Shown here piece after piece: positions 47,027-56,838 of a DNA stretch of 64,000 nt. This DNA is from Isoalcanivorax indicus. GTDB lineage: Bacteria; Pseudomonadota; Gammaproteobacteria; Pseudomonadales; Alcanivoracaceae. The stretch is from the NCBI RefSeq assembly GCF_003259185.1, contig NZ_QGMP01000001.1, positions 496,001 through 560,000 on the forward strand. The letters are read 5' to 3'. Within the stretch, counting starts at the first letter, position 1; every line of letters begins with the position of its first letter. The notes beneath the pieces are model-generated. The model saw only the letters and a list, made by a program, of their open reading frames with translations. It ran no database searches and was not told the DNA's origin. Made by a program: the position numbers and the translations under genes.

Positions 47027-48180
47027 GCCTCGTCGGCCAGTTTCCGTCGTCGGTTTATCCAGTCCAGGCTGACCAGCGCCGCCACGATCAGCACGGCAAC
47101 CCACGCCAGGGCGACGTGTGGTACCAGCCTGTCGCCCCCGAAAATCAGCAGTGCAAACAGCGCTGCGCCAATCAGCCTTGGCAGGTTGGCGCGGCGGCTG
47201 CGATCGCCAGCCACCATGCTCAGTAGCAGGAAGAATAGCGCCAGAGAGCCGAAGTACACGGCGGTATAGCCCGCATCGGCCTGGCCGGTGGTCACGGACT
47301 CGAACAGTCGCGATGTCGCCACGGCCAGCGTAATCAGTGCCAGCGCCAGCGGCAGGTGCGCCAGAATCCATGGCAGGGGATTTTCCGGTCGCACCATGCG
47401 TGCGGCCGCGCGCTCGCTGTCGATGGCGGTAAAGTACAGCCACCAGAGGCCGAAGAAGGTCGCGATGGCCGGTGCGGAGAACAGCACCGCCTCCAGCGAA
47501 AATGTCGGCGCCGGGTCGGCGGTGATGCTTTTGATGAAGGTTTCCCCGAGCACCAGAATGATCAGGGTGCCGAAGCGTTCGACCAGATGGTGCATGTGCA
47601 CCGGGTGTACACGCATCAGTGCCACAAAGCGCGGCAGGAAAGCGCATCCCACCTCACCGGCAAAGATCAGCGCCCAGGCGTAAGGTCGATGCTCCGGCGC
47701 CAGCAGCAGCGACAAGCACCACAGGAGTGCGCCAGGCGCGTGGAAATGCGTGATATGGCGCACCAGCAGAGCGCGCTGCTCCGGCGCATGCCGCAACGTG
47801 CGCGCATACATGGCGATCATGGTCAGGCGGAAGCCGATATAGCAGATGACAAACTGGGTGCTCTGGTCGCCAAACGCCTCCGGCACACTCAGGCCGATCC
47901 AGGAAATGAAGAAGATCTGCACCAGCAACAGCAAACGGTGCGTCACGTCATCCACATCGAACCGGTTCATGTACCAGGCGATATTCACCCAGATCCACCA
48001 GATCGGCGCGAACAGCAGCAGCACCGTCAGCATGCCAGCGCCACTCACATCCCGGCTCAACAGATCGCCGATCTGGATAAAGACCGCCACGAACACGAGG
48101 TCGTAGAACAGCTCCAGCCAGGTCGGATTGGCTGCCTGCGGCTCGGGAAGGTGATGTCGGCTTCGAGGGGGTTGGAACAT
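47014..48180 (-). CDS. low-temperature-requirement A (LtrA) family membrane protein
   Basis: A 388-residue integral-membrane protein with about 10-12 hydrophobic helices. LtrA signatures: WLELFYDLVFVAVFIQI at the N-terminus, WVNIAWYMNRFDVDDVTHRLLLLVQIF, RHITHFHAPGALLW, HHLVERFGTLIILVLGETFIK. The family was named from a Listeria cold-sensitive mutant; the biochemical role is unknown, possibly ion or lipid related. The start at MFQPPRSRHH gives a 17-residue cytoplasmic lead before the first motif. The stop region overlaps the SRPBCC gene on the other strand. Confidence 0.9.
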   Translation of the reverse strand: MFQPPRSRHHLPEPQAANPTWLELFYDLVFVAVFIQIGDLLSRDVSGAGMLTVLLLFAPIWWIWVNIAWYMNRFDVDDVTHRLLLLVQIFFISWIGLSVPEAFGDQSTQFVICYIGFRLTMIAMYARTLRHAPEQRALLVRHITHFHAPGALLWCLSLLLAPEHRPYAWALIFAGEVGCAFLPRFVALMRVHPVHMHHLVERFGTLIILVLGETFIKSITADPAPTFSLEAVLFSAPAIATFFGLWWLYFTAIDSERAAARMVRPENPLPWILAHLPLALALITLAVATSRLFESVTTGQADAGYTAVYFGSLALFFLLLSMVAGDRSRRANLPRLIGAALFALLIFGGDRLVPHVALAWVAVLIVAALVSLDWINRRRKLADEAHPS

Positions 48181-48274
48181 GAGGCACCTCGATCAGCGTC
48201 GTGGTGACGACAAAAACTGATTACACCAGCTTGAGAGGGGGTATGCCAGGGATGAGAGGGAAGGGTGAGGGAAG

Positions 48275-48351
<77 letters not shown>

Positions 48352-48416
48352 GGAAAACATGAAAACTGTGGAAACGCTGGGTTAACGTTTTTGCATTCTT
48401 GTGTGTGCTGTAAACG

Positions 48417-48447
48417 CGCCAGCCGCTGAATAATGCAGCGGCTGGCG
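48417..48447 (-). terminator. terminator-like hairpin after rpoD
   Basis: CGCCAGCCGCTG / CAGCGGCTGGCG, a perfect 12-bp stem with a 7-nt AT-rich loop, 18 bp past the rpoD stop. The following GTTTAC is a poor T tract, so read-through into the tRNA is possible. Confidence 0.75.
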
Positions 48448-48465
48448 GTGTCTTTCAAGTGCTGA

Positions 48466-50337
48466 TCAGGCGTCGCCGTCCAGGAAGCTGCGCAGGTGTT
48501 CGCTGCGCGACGGGTGGCGCAGTTTGCGCAGGGCCTTGGCTTCGATCTGGCGGATTCGCTCGCGGGTGACGTCGAACTGTTTGCCGACTTCTTCCAGCGT
48601 GTGGTCCGTATTCATGTCGATACCGAAGCGCATGCGCAGCACCTTGGCTTCGCGGGCGGTCAGGTTGGCCAGGACTTCGCGGGTGGCTTCTTCCAGGCCC
48701 AGCATGGTGGCGGAGTCCACCGGCGATTCGATGTTGGCGTCTTCGATGAAATCGCCCAGGCTCGAATCCTCGTCGTCGCCGATGGGCGTCTCCATGGAGA
48801 TCGGTTCCTTGGCGATCTTCAGCACCTTGCGCACCTTGTCTTCCGGCATTTCCAGGCGTACGCCCAGTTCTTCCGGGGTCGGTTCGCGGCCCATTTCCTG
48901 CAGCATCTGGCGCTGTACCCGGTTGATCTTGTTGATGGTCTCGATCATATGTACCGGAATACGGATGGTGCGCGCCTGATCGGCGATGGAGCGGGTGATG
49001 GCCTGGCGAATCCACCAGGTGGCGTAGGTGGAGAACTTGTAGCCACGGCGGTATTCGAACTTGTCCACGGCTTTCATCAGGCCGATGTTGCCTTCCTGGA
49101 TCAGGTCGAGGAACTGCAGGCCGCGGTTGGTGTACTTCTTGGCGATGGAGATCACCAGACGCAGGTTGGCCTCGACCATTTCTTTCTTGGCGCGGCGGGC
49201 CTTGGCTTCACCGATGGAGACGCGGCGGTTGATTTCCTTGATGTCGGCGACAGGTATGCCGCAGGTCTCTTCGAGCTGCTGGATGCGTTTCTGGGTGCGG
49301 ATGATGTCATCCTTCACGGCGCCGAAACGGTCGGAATCCAGTTTGACTTTCTTGCTGCGCAACATCTTGTCGCACCAGTCAACGTTGGTCTCGTTGCCCG
49401 GGAAGTTGCGGATGAACTCCTTGCGTTCCATGCCGCCACGGCGAATCGCCAGGGCCATGATCTCGCGCTCGTGGCGGCGGATCTGGTCCAGGGTGTCGCG
49501 GACCTGGCGCAGCAACTCGTCATAGATGCGCGGCACCAGTTTGAACATGGTGAACTGTTCGGCCAGCGCTTCCAGGTTCTTGGCGCTGCTGGCGTGGTCG
49601 CGGCCATTGCGCTTCAGGGAGCGGACAGTCTTGTCGAGCTGGGCGCGCAGGTTGTTGAAGCGCTCGGCGGCCAGCACCGGATCGATGCTGCCATCGTCTT
49701 CGCTGTCATCGTCGCTGTCGTCATCTTCTTCGTCGTCGTCTTTCTCGGCCTTGTCGTCCTTGCGCGAGGCAAATTGCGGCTCGGCCGGGGCGGCGGGTGC
49801 GGCCGCGCCGTCATCGTTCGGGTCGAGATAACCGGCGATGATGTCGGAAATGCGGCGTTCTTCCGCCTGTACCTTGTCGAATTCGGCAATCACGGTTTCC
49901 ACGGTGCCGGGCCAGTGGGCCATGGCGTGCAGCACTTCGCGGATGCCTTCCTCGATACGTTTGGCGATTTCGATTTCGCCTTCGCGGGTCAGCAGTTCCA
50001 CCGTGCCCATTTCGCGCATGTACATGCGCACCGGATCGGTGGTGCGGCCCGGTTCGGATTCCACAGACGCCAGTACGGCAGCCGCCTCTTCCGCAGCGAC
50101 TTCGTCGGTGCTTTCGGCGTTGTCGTCCATCAGCAACTGTTCGGCGTCGGACGCCTTTTCAACCACATGGATGCCCATGTCGTTGATCATCTGGACGATG
50201 TCTTCCACCTGATCGGTGTCAGTAATCGACTCCGGCAGATGGTCATTCACTTCGGCGTAGGTCAGGTAGCCCTGCTCTTTGCCCAGAGCGATCAGCTGTT
50301 TCAGCTGTGACTGCTGCTGCTCTTTCTGCGACGTCAT
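48466..50337 (-). CDS. rpoD: RNA polymerase sigma factor RpoD (sigma-70)
   Basis: Primary sigma factor of 623 residues. Region 1.1 ([26 protein letters not shown]) leads to region 1.2 ([33 protein letters not shown]), a non-conserved acidic insert with a long Asp/Glu run, regions 2.1-2.4 ([59 protein letters not shown]), region 3, and region 4.2 ([41 protein letters not shown]). Start: ATG 50337 by homology with Pseudomonas RpoD. An upstream TTG at 50364 would be almost at the predicted transcription start. It lies downstream of dnaG in the macromolecular-synthesis cluster, 152 bp away with its own promoter. Confidence 0.98.
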   Translation of the reverse strand: MTSQKEQQQSQLKQLIALGKEQGYLTYAEVNDHLPESITDTDQVEDIVQMINDMGIHVVEKASDAEQLLMDDNAESTDEVAAEEAAAVLASVESEPGRTTDPVRMYMREMGTVELLTREGEIEIAKRIEEGIREVLHAMAHWPGTVETVIAEFDKVQAEERRISDIIAGYLDPNDDGAAAPAAPAEPQFASRKDDKAEKDDDEEDDDSDDDSEDDGSIDPVLAAERFNNLRAQLDKTVRSLKRNGRDHASSAKNLEALAEQFTMFKLVPRIYDELLRQVRDTLDQIRRHEREIMALAIRRGGMERKEFIRNFPGNETNVDWCDKMLRSKKVKLDSDRFGAVKDDIIRTQKRIQQLEETCGIPVADIKEINRRVSIGEAKARRAKKEMVEANLRLVISIAKKYTNRGLQFLDLIQEGNIGLMKAVDKFEYRRGYKFSTYATWWIRQAITRSIADQARTIRIPVHMIETINKINRVQRQMLQEMGREPTPEELGVRLEMPEDKVRKVLKIAKEPISMETPIGDDEDSSLGDFIEDANIESPVDSATMLGLEEATREVLANLTAREAKVLRMRFGIDMNTDHTLEEVGKQFDVTRERIRQIEAKALRKLRHPSRSEHLRSFLDGDA

Positions 50338-50371
50338 GTTGCGGCCCGTGGTTGGAGTTGCCAAACGGCGG

Positions 50372-50400
50372 ATTATACTGGAAGCCCCGTGCTGTGCCTA
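50372..50400 (-). promoter_or_regulatory. rpoD promoter with consensus -10
   Basis: Minus strand TATAAT (50372-50377), a perfect -10, preceded at 17 bp by TAGGCA, a poor -35. The predicted start is about 28 bp before the rpoD ATG. Confidence 0.6.
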
Positions 50401-50489
50401 CATGGCATGGCGACGGGTATCAGCTCGATATGTGTCCATCTTTCGGTATTTCAAGGTGTTGCGCGTGAAGGTGAGGGGTTGACGGCGGG

Positions 50490-52445
50490 CTACTGCAGGG
50501 GCGCTGACAGGCTCAGCCGGGCGTCGCTCAGAGCCCGGTGCAGGCTCATCAGGCGGCGGGCATCAGGGCGCGGCTGCCGGGTCTCCTGGCTGATGGCCTG
50601 CTCCAGACGGCGCACTTCCAGCTGCTGGACGGCGTCGCGCCAGTAGCGGCCTGCGGTGGCCTCGTCCATGGGCGTGCGCAGGGTTTCGCGCAGCAGCCGG
50701 GTCAGCAGTTCTCCCTGTTCCAGAGCCATCAGGCTGCCCAGCAGGGCCGCAGCGGGTTGATCCGGATTGTCCTGCACCAGGGTGCTGACCTCGATCAGCA
50801 GGTCCATGCCTGGCAGTTCCAGTTCCTCGACCTTCTCGGGCAGCGGGTGCTGGCGGATCAGCGACGGGGCGTTCAGCAGTATCACCGTCATCCGCTCACC
50901 CAGGCTCAGTGTGCTGCCGCGCCCCCGCCGTGGCGGGGCGGTGCGGGGGGTGGACGGCGCCACGACGGGTGGCGGTGCGCCCCAGTCAGGCGGCGGCGTA
51001 TCGGCCGGGGGAGCCCCGTAGGCGTCCTCATCAAACCAGACGTCCGGCCCCGGCGGTGGGCCGCTGCCTGCCGAGGACGCGGGCGGCGTGGCGGCGCGTG
51101 CCGGGGCGGTCGCGCCCTGCGGTGCTGCCGGGCGGCCGGGGGGGGCTGGCGTCAGCCGTTCGAGTTCGTCTTCTGTCAGGCGGGTGCGTTCCGCCAGTTC
51201 GCGGCGCAGCAGGCTGCGATAGAAATCGCCCTTCACCTTGGCGATGAAGGGCAGGGCGAGCCGGGCCAGACGAGCCCGGCCGTCCACCGAACGCACGTCC
51301 AGACCCTCTTCCAGATGCCGGAACAGGAACTCGGACAGCGAGGGGGCGTCAGCGGCCATGGCCAGCAAGGCTTCGCGTCCCTGCTGGCGCACCAGGGTGT
51401 CCGGGTCTTCGCCTTCGGGCAGGAACAGGAAGCGCGCCTGCTTGCCATCTTCCAGGGTGGCCAGGGCCGATTCGAGGGCGCGCCAGGCGGCCCGTCGGCC
51501 CGCGTCGTCGCCATCAAAGCAGAACACCACTTCATCCACCTGACGGAACAGTTTCTGCGCATGCTCTTCCGTGGTGGCGGTGCCGAGGGTGGCGACGGCG
51601 TTATCCACGCCGTGCTGGGCCAGGGCGATGACGTCCATGTAGCCTTCCACCACGAACAGTTGCGTGGACTTGTCGCGACTCTGGCGCCACTCCCACAGGC
51701 CGTAGAGTTCACGGCCCTTGTGGAAGACCGGGGTTTCCGGGGAATTCAGGTATTTCGGTTTGCTGTCGCCCAGCACGCGGCCACCGAAGCCGATGGTGCG
51801 GCCGCGGCTGTCGCGGATCGGGAACATGATGCGGTCGCGAAACTTGTCGTAGGTGCGGCCGGTGTCTTCCCGGCGTACCAGCAGGCCCGCTTCCAGGGCC
51901 AGGGCCAGGCCGCGTTCGTCCAGCGACAGGCCGCTGATCAGGTTGTCGAAGCCGGGCGGCGCAAAGCCGATGCCGAAGCGGGCGGCGATTTCGCCGCTCA
52001 GGCCGCGGCCTTTCAGGTATTTCACCGCCGTTTGCCGCTCCGGCGCGTTCTTGAGCTGCTGGCGATAGAAGCGGTCGGCGCGGGCCAGCAGGTCGTACAG
52101 GGTCTGGACATGATCCTTGCGGGCGCGATCGTCGGCGGTTTCCGGGCGTTCGCGCGGCACTTCCACCCCGGCTTTGTCGGCCAGTTGTTTGACCGCCTCC
52201 GGGAAGCTCAGGTGCTCGTATTCCATGAGGAAGCCGACGGCGTTGCCCTTGGCGCCGCAGCCGAAGCAGTAGTAGAACTGCTTGTCCGGGGCGACCGTGA
52301 ACGACGGGGTTTTTTCGTTGTGGAACGGGCAGCAGGCGCTGTAGTTGCGGCCGGTCTTCTTCAGCGGCACGCGCGCATCAATCACCTCGACCAGATCGGT
52401 ACGGGCGAGCAGATCCTGAATGAAGGAATCCGGAATACGGGACAT
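50490..52445 (-). CDS. dnaG: DNA primase
   Basis: A 651-residue primase that makes RNA primers for replication. The N-terminal CHC2 zinc finger is at about 35-65 (CCPFHNEKTPSFTVAPDKQFYYCFGCG: Cys, His, Cys, Cys). The TOPRIM domain is at about 255-340 (LFVVEGYMDVIALAQHG; FCFDGDDAGRRAAWRAL), followed by a Pro/Ala-rich linker of about 90 residues (TPAPPGRPAAPQGATAPARA...) and a C-terminal DnaB-binding helical domain (GERMTVILLNAPSLIRQHPLPEKVEELE). The linker is longer than in E. coli. Start: MSRIPDSF by family alignment, nine codons inside the longest frame. Next to rpoD. Confidence 0.97.
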   Translation of the reverse strand: MSRIPDSFIQDLLARTDLVEVIDARVPLKKTGRNYSACCPFHNEKTPSFTVAPDKQFYYCFGCGAKGNAVGFLMEYEHLSFPEAVKQLADKAGVEVPRERPETADDRARKDHVQTLYDLLARADRFYRQQLKNAPERQTAVKYLKGRGLSGEIAARFGIGFAPPGFDNLISGLSLDERGLALALEAGLLVRREDTGRTYDKFRDRIMFPIRDSRGRTIGFGGRVLGDSKPKYLNSPETPVFHKGRELYGLWEWRQSRDKSTQLFVVEGYMDVIALAQHGVDNAVATLGTATTEEHAQKLFRQVDEVVFCFDGDDAGRRAAWRALESALATLEDGKQARFLFLPEGEDPDTLVRQQGREALLAMAADAPSLSEFLFRHLEEGLDVRSVDGRARLARLALPFIAKVKGDFYRSLLRRELAERTRLTEDELERLTPAPPGRPAAPQGATAPARAATPPASSAGSGPPPGPDVWFDEDAYGAPPADTPPPDWGAPPPVVAPSTPRTAPPRRGRGSTLSLGERMTVILLNAPSLIRQHPLPEKVEELELPGMDLLIEVSTLVQDNPDQPAAALLGSLMALEQGELLTRLLRETLRTPMDEATAGRYWRDAVQQLEVRRLEQAISQETRQPRPDARRLMSLHRALSDARLSLSAPLQ

Positions 52446-52545
52446 GGCGCGCGGCTGCCGGTTATTGAGCAAGTAGGTTGAAGAACGTATCAGGGAGAAG
52501 AGTGTAGCGTGGCCGGGCTGGCCGGGGGAAACCCTGTTCGGTCTG

Positions 52546-52995
52546 TCAGGCGGTCAGGCGTGCCTTGATGCGGCCACTGACAGCGCCCATATCGGCGCGG
52601 CCCTGCAGTTGCGGCTTGAGCTGGCCCATCACCTTGCCCATGTCCTGCATGCCGGCAGCACCGGTGTCGGCGATAGCCTGGCTGATCAGGGCGTCGATCT
52701 CGTCGTCGCTGAGGGGCTGGGGCAGGAATTCGCGCAGTACCTCGATTTCGGCCAGTTCGGTGTCGGCCAGATCCTGGCGGCCGGCGTCGCCATACTGGCG
52801 GGCGGCGTCCTGGCGCTGCTTGACCTGCTTGTCGAGGATGGCGAGCACGCGGGCGTCATCCAGCTCGATGCGCTCGTCCACTTCCACCTGCTTGAGCGCC
52901 GCCAGGGCCATACGAATAACGCCCAGACGGGCGCTATCCTTGGCACGCATGGCGTCTTTCATGGCATCCGTGAGGCGGGCCTTGATATCGCTCAT
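52546..52995 (-). CDS. GatB/YqeY domain protein
   Basis: A 149-residue YqeY-family protein (KARLTDAMKDAMRAKDSARLGVIRMALAALKQVEVDER, REFLPQPLSDDEIDALISQAIADTGAAGMQDMGKVMGQLKPQLQGRADMGAVSGRIKARLTA). It is related to the tail domain of GatB amidotransferase and probably binds tRNA or ribosomal components; its precise function is unknown. It lies between rpsU (22 bp) and dnaG (100 bp), the standard arrangement in Pseudomonas-like genomes. Confidence 0.95.
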   Translation of the reverse strand: MSDIKARLTDAMKDAMRAKDSARLGVIRMALAALKQVEVDERIELDDARVLAILDKQVKQRQDAARQYGDAGRQDLADTELAEIEVLREFLPQPLSDDEIDALISQAIADTGAAGMQDMGKVMGQLKPQLQGRADMGAVSGRIKARLTA

Positions 52996-53017
52996 GGCAG
53001 GGTGTCCGTAGACCGGA

Positions 53018-53233
53018 TCAGTACAGACGCTTGCGGTGCAGCTGCTCGCGGGACACCTTCTTCAGGTGGCGCTTCACGGCGGCGGCGCGCTTGCGCTTGC
53101 GCTCCTGGGTCGGCTTCTCGTAGAACTCGCGACGGCGTACTTCGGCCAGAATACCGGCCTTCTCGCAGGAGCGCTTGAAGCGACGCAGGGCGACGTCAAA
53201 CGGTTCGCCTTCCTTTACTCGTACTTGCGGCAT
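53018..53233 (-). CDS. rpsU: 30S ribosomal protein S21
   Basis: A 71-residue basic protein, [32 protein letters not shown]..., identical in length and pattern to gammaproteobacterial S21, which sits near the anti-Shine-Dalgarno end of 16S rRNA. It is the first gene of the rpsU - yqeY-like - dnaG - rpoD cluster and is divergent from tsaD. Promoter at 53338-53365. Confidence 0.98.
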   Translation of the reverse strand: MPQVRVKEGEPFDVALRRFKRSCEKAGILAEVRRREFYEKPTQERKRKRAAAVKRHLKKVSREQLHRKRLY

Positions 53234-53337
53234 GCACTATCACCTTTGTATGTCGGCCGGCGGCGGGGCCGACCGTTAAGAAGTCAATCGCGGGTGCCGT
53301 CCCGGTCGAGCGGGGTCCGGACACTGCGGAGCGCGGC

Positions 53338-53365
53338 ATTCTACCGGAGCCTGATGGATTTGCAA
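53338..53365 (-). promoter_or_regulatory. rpsU operon promoter
   Basis: Minus strand TTGCAA (53360-53365) - 16 bp - TAGAAT (53338-53343). The leader of about 95 nt contains GC-rich repeats (GGTCGGCC / GGCCGACC around 53255-53277), a possible hairpin before the start. Confidence 0.6.
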
Positions 53366-53421
53366 ACATTTGCTCGATATCATGCCCGCGCCGGACGGCC
53401 CCCACCGAATCGAGAGGAAAC

Positions 53422-54450
53422 ATGCGCGTTCTGGGTATCGAGACCAGCTGTGACGAAACCGGAGTAGCCCTGTACGACACCGAACAGGGCCTGCTGGCGG
53501 ACGCCCTGTACAGCCAGGTGGGCATGCATGCCGAGTTTGGCGGCGTGGTGCCGGAGTTGGCCAGCCGCGACCATGTGCGGCGCCTGCTGCCGTTGATGCG
53601 CCAGGTGCTGGAGCAGGGCGGCACCGCGCCAGAGGATCTGGACGGCATCGCCTACACCGCCGGGCCGGGGCTGGCTGGCGCCCTGCTGGTGGGGGCGGCC
53701 ACAGCCCGGGCACTGGCGTTTGCCTGGGATATCCCGGCCTTGCCGGTGCATCATATGGAAGGTCATCTGCTGGCGCCGCTGCTGGAGGCGGATCCCCCTG
53801 CCTTCCCGTTTGTTGCCCTGCTGGTCAGCGGTGGGCACACCATGCTGCTGGATGCCCGGGCTCTGGGGGACTATCACTTGCTGGGCGAATCCGTAGACGA
53901 CGCTGCGGGGGAGGCCTTCGACAAGGCTGCCAAGATGATGGGGCTGGGCTACCCCGGTGGGCCGCGCATCAGTGCACTGGCACAGCAGGGGAACCCGGAC
54001 CGCTTTACCTTCCCCCGGCCGATGACCGACCGGCCGGGTATGGATTTCAGCTTTTCCGGGCTCAAGACCTATTGCCTGAACACCATTGCCGCCTGTGGTG
54101 GCGCCGAGGCGCTGTCCGAGCAGGATCGTGCGGATATTGCCCGTGCCTTCGAGACGGCGGTGGTGGAAACCCTGGTGATCAAGTGCCGCCGGGCCATGGA
54201 GGCCAGCGGGCACGGTACGCTGGTGATGGCGGGCGGGGTCTCGGCCAACACCCGGTTGCGGGCACGGCTGGACGAGGCGTTGGGGGCGAAGGGGGTGCGG
54301 GTGTGCTATCCGCGCCAGGCCCTGTGCACCGACAACGGCGCCATGATTGCCTTTGCGGGCGCGCTGCGGCTGGCGGCCGGGGAGCGTCAGGAGGGCCTGG
54401 GCATCAGCGTCCGGGCCCGCTGGCCGCTGATGGAGCTGGCACCGATCTAG
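53422..54450 (+). CDS. tsaD: tRNA N6-threonylcarbamoyladenosine transferase TsaD
   Basis: A 342-residue ASKHA-fold enzyme that, with TsaB and TsaE, installs t6A37 in ANN-decoding tRNAs. Motifs: [32 protein letters not shown], the metal motif [32 protein letters not shown], and [12 protein letters not shown]. The start follows GAGAGGAAAC. It is divergent from rpsU, its classic position, and convergent with plsY with a 4-bp stop overlap. Confidence 0.97.
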   Translation: MRVLGIETSCDETGVALYDTEQGLLADALYSQVGMHAEFGGVVPELASRDHVRRLLPLMRQVLEQGGTAPEDLDGIAYTAGPGLAGALLVGAATARALAFAWDIPALPVHHMEGHLLAPLLEADPPAFPFVALLVSGGHTMLLDARALGDYHLLGESVDDAAGEAFDKAAKMMGLGYPGGPRISALAQQGNPDRFTFPRPMTDRPGMDFSFSGLKTYCLNTIAACGGAEALSEQDRADIARAFETAVVETLVIKCRRAMEASGHGTLVMAGGVSANTRLRARLDEALGAKGVRVCYPRQALCTDNGAMIAFAGALRLAAGERQEGLGISVRARWPLMELAPI

Positions 54451-55058
54451 CGCTTGCGGAAGCCCAGTTCCTTGCCGGTAAGCAGATTGCGAATGTTCCT
54501 GTGATGTCGCACCAGCAGCATGGCGGTGAGCAGGACCATCGGCCAGAAGGCCTCCGGTAACCACGCGTAAATGGCCATCGGCATGGCGATGAAAGCCAGC
54601 ATCGAGGCGACGGACGATACCCGGAACAGGCCGAAGATCAGGAGCCAGACGGCGCCGGTGACCAGCCCGCTGGGCCAGTGCAGGGCAAAAATCAGCCCGA
54701 AGGCGGTGGCCACGCCCTTGCCGCCGCGCAGTTGAAAGAAGATCGGGAAAAGGTGACCCAGGAAGGCGCAGAAGCCAGCCAGCGCCGCCACTGCAGGGCC
54801 CTGATTCAGCAGCAGGGCAGCCAGTACCGGGATGACGCCTTTCAGGACATCGCCCGCCAGCGTCATGGCCGCCGCCGGCTTGCCCGCAATGCGCAGGACA
54901 TTGGTGGCGCCGGGATTGCTGGAGCCTTCCGTACGAGGATCGGGATACCCCAGGGTGCGGCAGATCAGAATGGCGCTGGACACGGAGCCGAGCAGATAGC
55001 CCCCCAAGCAGAGCAGGGAAACCAGCCACCAGGTGTGTTGCAAACTGTTGATATCCAA
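54447..55058 (-). CDS. plsY: glycerol-3-phosphate acyltransferase PlsY
   Basis: A 203-residue inner-membrane acyltransferase that moves an acyl group from acyl phosphate to glycerol-3-phosphate, the first phospholipid step. It has five hydrophobic helices; conserved loops are [34 protein letters not shown] (G3P site), [32 protein letters not shown] (catalytic loop) and [17 protein letters not shown]. The start is taken as TTG 55058, giving [12 protein letters not shown] with AGAGGA 9 nt upstream. No ATG in frame fits; a longer Arg-rich N-terminus would be unlike the family. It is divergent from folB. Confidence 0.93.
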   Translation of the reverse strand: MDINSLQHTWWLVSLLCLGGYLLGSVSSAILICRTLGYPDPRTEGSSNPGATNVLRIAGKPAAAMTLAGDVLKGVIPVLAALLLNQGPAVAALAGFCAFLGHLFPIFFQLRGGKGVATAFGLIFALHWPSGLVTGAVWLLIFGLFRVSSVASMLAFIAMPMAIYAWLPEAFWPMVLLTAMLLVRHHRNIRNLLTGKELGFRKR

Positions 55059-55244
55059 GCGACCAAGTCCTCTGCAATGCGTCCATTCCTGCGAGCGCGC
55101 CGGGTGCTGACGCGCTCTTCGCCATGCCACCAGTATAACCGCAGGGCGTGAATCAACACGCAAAACACATTACTCTTGCGCGTCCGGCACCCTGCTCTGG
55201 CGCCGCCGGTGTGCAAGATTCGCACGATTGCATGGGGATTGGAA

Positions 55245-55601
55245 ATGGACATCGTCTATATACGCGACCTGAAAGTGGACACCGTGATCGGTATCTTCGA
55301 TTGGGAGCGTCGTATCCGCCAGACCGTCAGCCTGGATCTGGAAATGGCGGCGGATATCCGCCGTGGCGCCGCCACCGACAGCATTGAGGATGCCCTGGAC
55401 TACAAGGCCGTCGGCAAACGTCTGATTGCCTTCATTCAGGCCTCCGAATTTCAGCTGGTGGAAACCCTGAGCGAGCGCTGTGCCGAGATCGTCATCCATG
55501 AATTCGGTGTGCCCTGGTGCCGCCTGCGGCTGTCCAAGCCGGGGGCGCTGCGCGGCGCGCAGGATGTCGGCGTGATAATCGAGCGAGGTGAACGTCCCTG
55601 A
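55245..55601 (+). CDS. folB: dihydroneopterin aldolase
   Basis: A 118-residue folate enzyme that converts dihydroneopterin to hydroxymethyl-dihydropterin and glycolaldehyde. Family motifs: MDIVYIRDLKVDTVIGIFDWERRIRQTVSLDLEM, DALDYKAVGKRLI, LVETLSERCAEIV (catalytic Glu) and RLRLSKPGALRGAQDVGV (catalytic Lys). The start at MDIVYI follows GATTGGAA; an upstream in-frame extension lacks conservation. The stop overlaps folK by one base, so the two consecutive folate steps are coupled. Confidence 0.96.
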   Translation: MDIVYIRDLKVDTVIGIFDWERRIRQTVSLDLEMAADIRRGAATDSIEDALDYKAVGKRLIAFIQASEFQLVETLSERCAEIVIHEFGVPWCRLRLSKPGALRGAQDVGVIIERGERP

Positions 55602-56092
55602 TGCAGGTGTTTCTGAGTCTCGGGTCCAATATCGACCGCGAGCACAATATCCGCTCCGGGCTGGATGCCCTGGCCGCAGCGTTTGGCAGGGTGACCATCA
55701 GCCCGGTCTATGAAAGCGAGGCGGTGGGTTTCGACGGGGATGCCTTCCTGAACCTGGTGGCCGAGATCGATACGGATCTGCCGGTGGGGGCGCTGGCGGC
55801 GGCGCTGCGCGAGATCGAGGCGGCGCATGGCCGGGTGCGTGGGGAAAAGAAATTTTCCAGCCGGACGCTGGATATCGATGTGCTGACCTACGGCGATCTG
55901 GTTGGTGAAATCGATGGCGTTGAGTTGCCGCGCGATGAAATTCTGAAGCATGCCTTTGTGCTGCAACCGCTGGCGGACCTGGCGCCGCATGCGACACACC
56001 CTGAGTCGGGCGTGTCGTACGCCGCCTTGCTGGCGGAAAAGGATTTCAGCAAGCAGAAACTCTGGGCCGTTCACTTCAACTGGCCCGGCTGA
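55601..56092 (+). CDS. folK: 2-amino-4-hydroxy-6-hydroxymethyldihydropteridine pyrophosphokinase
   Basis: A 163-residue HPPK: transfers pyrophosphate from ATP to hydroxymethyl-dihydropterin. Motifs: VFLSLGSNIDREHNI, SPVYESEAVGFDGDAFLNLVAEIDTDL, LREIEAAHGRVRGEKKFSSRTLDIDVLTYGD with metal-binding Asp-Ile-Asp, and LPRDEILKHAFVLQPLADLAP. It is coupled to folB and convergent with the pteridine reductase gene, 11 bp between stops. Confidence 0.96.
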   Translation: MQVFLSLGSNIDREHNIRSGLDALAAAFGRVTISPVYESEAVGFDGDAFLNLVAEIDTDLPVGALAAALREIEAAHGRVRGEKKFSSRTLDIDVLTYGDLVGEIDGVELPRDEILKHAFVLQPLADLAPHATHPESGVSYAALLAEKDFSKQKLWAVHFNWPG

Positions 56093-56103
56093 AACGAGGC
56101 CGC

Positions 56104-56838
56104 TCAGCCGCCCTGAAAGGCCAGCGAGCGGCCGCCATCCACAGCCAGTATCTGTCCTGTCACGAAGGGCGCATCCAGAGCCAGCCAGGCCACGGCACCG
56201 GCAATGTCCCGGGGGCTGCCGCAGCGGCCCAGTGCGGTGGCGGCGAGAATATCCTGCTGATTGTCCTGACCGCCTTCCGGCCACAGGATCGGCCCGGGTG
56301 AGACCCCGTTGATGCGTACCTCTGGCCCCATTTCGCGGGCCAGGCTTCTGGTCATGCTGGCCAGGGCCGCTTTCGCCATGCAGTAGAGGCTGTGGTCGGC
56401 GAGGGGTTTTTCTGCATAGACATCCACCAGATTGACCACGCTGCCTCGATGCTTGCGCAGGCTGGGTGCCAGCGCCTGCACCAGCAGATACGGGGCGCGC
56501 ACGTTGGAGTGCATCAGGGCATCCCAGTCGTCGTCGGTGGCGCGTTCCAGCGGCGTCGGGTAAAAGCTGGAGGCGTTGTTCACCAGCACATCCACGCCGC
56601 CCCACTGGGCGAGGGCGTCCCGGGCCAGTGCGCGCACGGCATCGGGTTCGTTGAGGTTGGCGCGCAACACACGGGCAGAATCGGGTTGCAGGCGATTCAG
56701 CTCAGCAGCCAGCGCGTCGGCGTCTTCAGCACTGCGCCGGCAATGGATGATGACGTTCATGCCGCGCTTGTGCAGGGTGCGGGCGATGTCGGCGCCTATA
56801 CGCCGTGCAGCGCCGGTAATCAGTGCGACTTTTGCCAT
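56104..56838 (-). CDS. folM: pteridine reductase (FolM/PTR1-like SDR)
   Basis: A 244-residue SDR with [15 protein letters not shown] (the TGxxxRxG variant that marks pteridine reductases, with Arg for NADPH), [20 protein letters not shown], catalytic Asp in [16 protein letters not shown] (YxxxK) and [13 protein letters not shown]. It reduces dihydromonapterin or dihydrofolate to tetrahydro forms. The neighbourhood of folB/folK supports a pterin role. It overlaps cca by 19 bp, reading in the same direction. The symbol is by family; the exact substrate is not proven. Confidence 0.88.
   Translation of the reverse strand: MAKVALITGAARRIGADIARTLHKRGMNVIIHCRRSAEDADALAAELNRLQPDSARVLRANLNEPDAVRALARDALAQWGGVDVLVNNASSFYPTPLERATDDDWDALMHSNVRAPYLLVQALAPSLRKHRGSVVNLVDVYAEKPLADHSLYCMAKAALASMTRSLAREMGPEVRINGVSPGPILWPEGGQDNQQDILAATALGRCGSPRDIAGAVAWLALDAPFVTGQILAVDGGRSLAFQGG

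Noticed and set aside
48496-50310. Open frame of about 600 codons opposite rpoD
   Set aside because: Low-complexity Val/Ala/Gly/Phe composition with no motifs, an antisense shadow of rpoD codon bias.
50538-52481. Open frame of about 650 codons opposite dnaG
   Set aside because: Gln/Gly/Ala-rich nonsense mirrored from dnaG; no start signal or homology.
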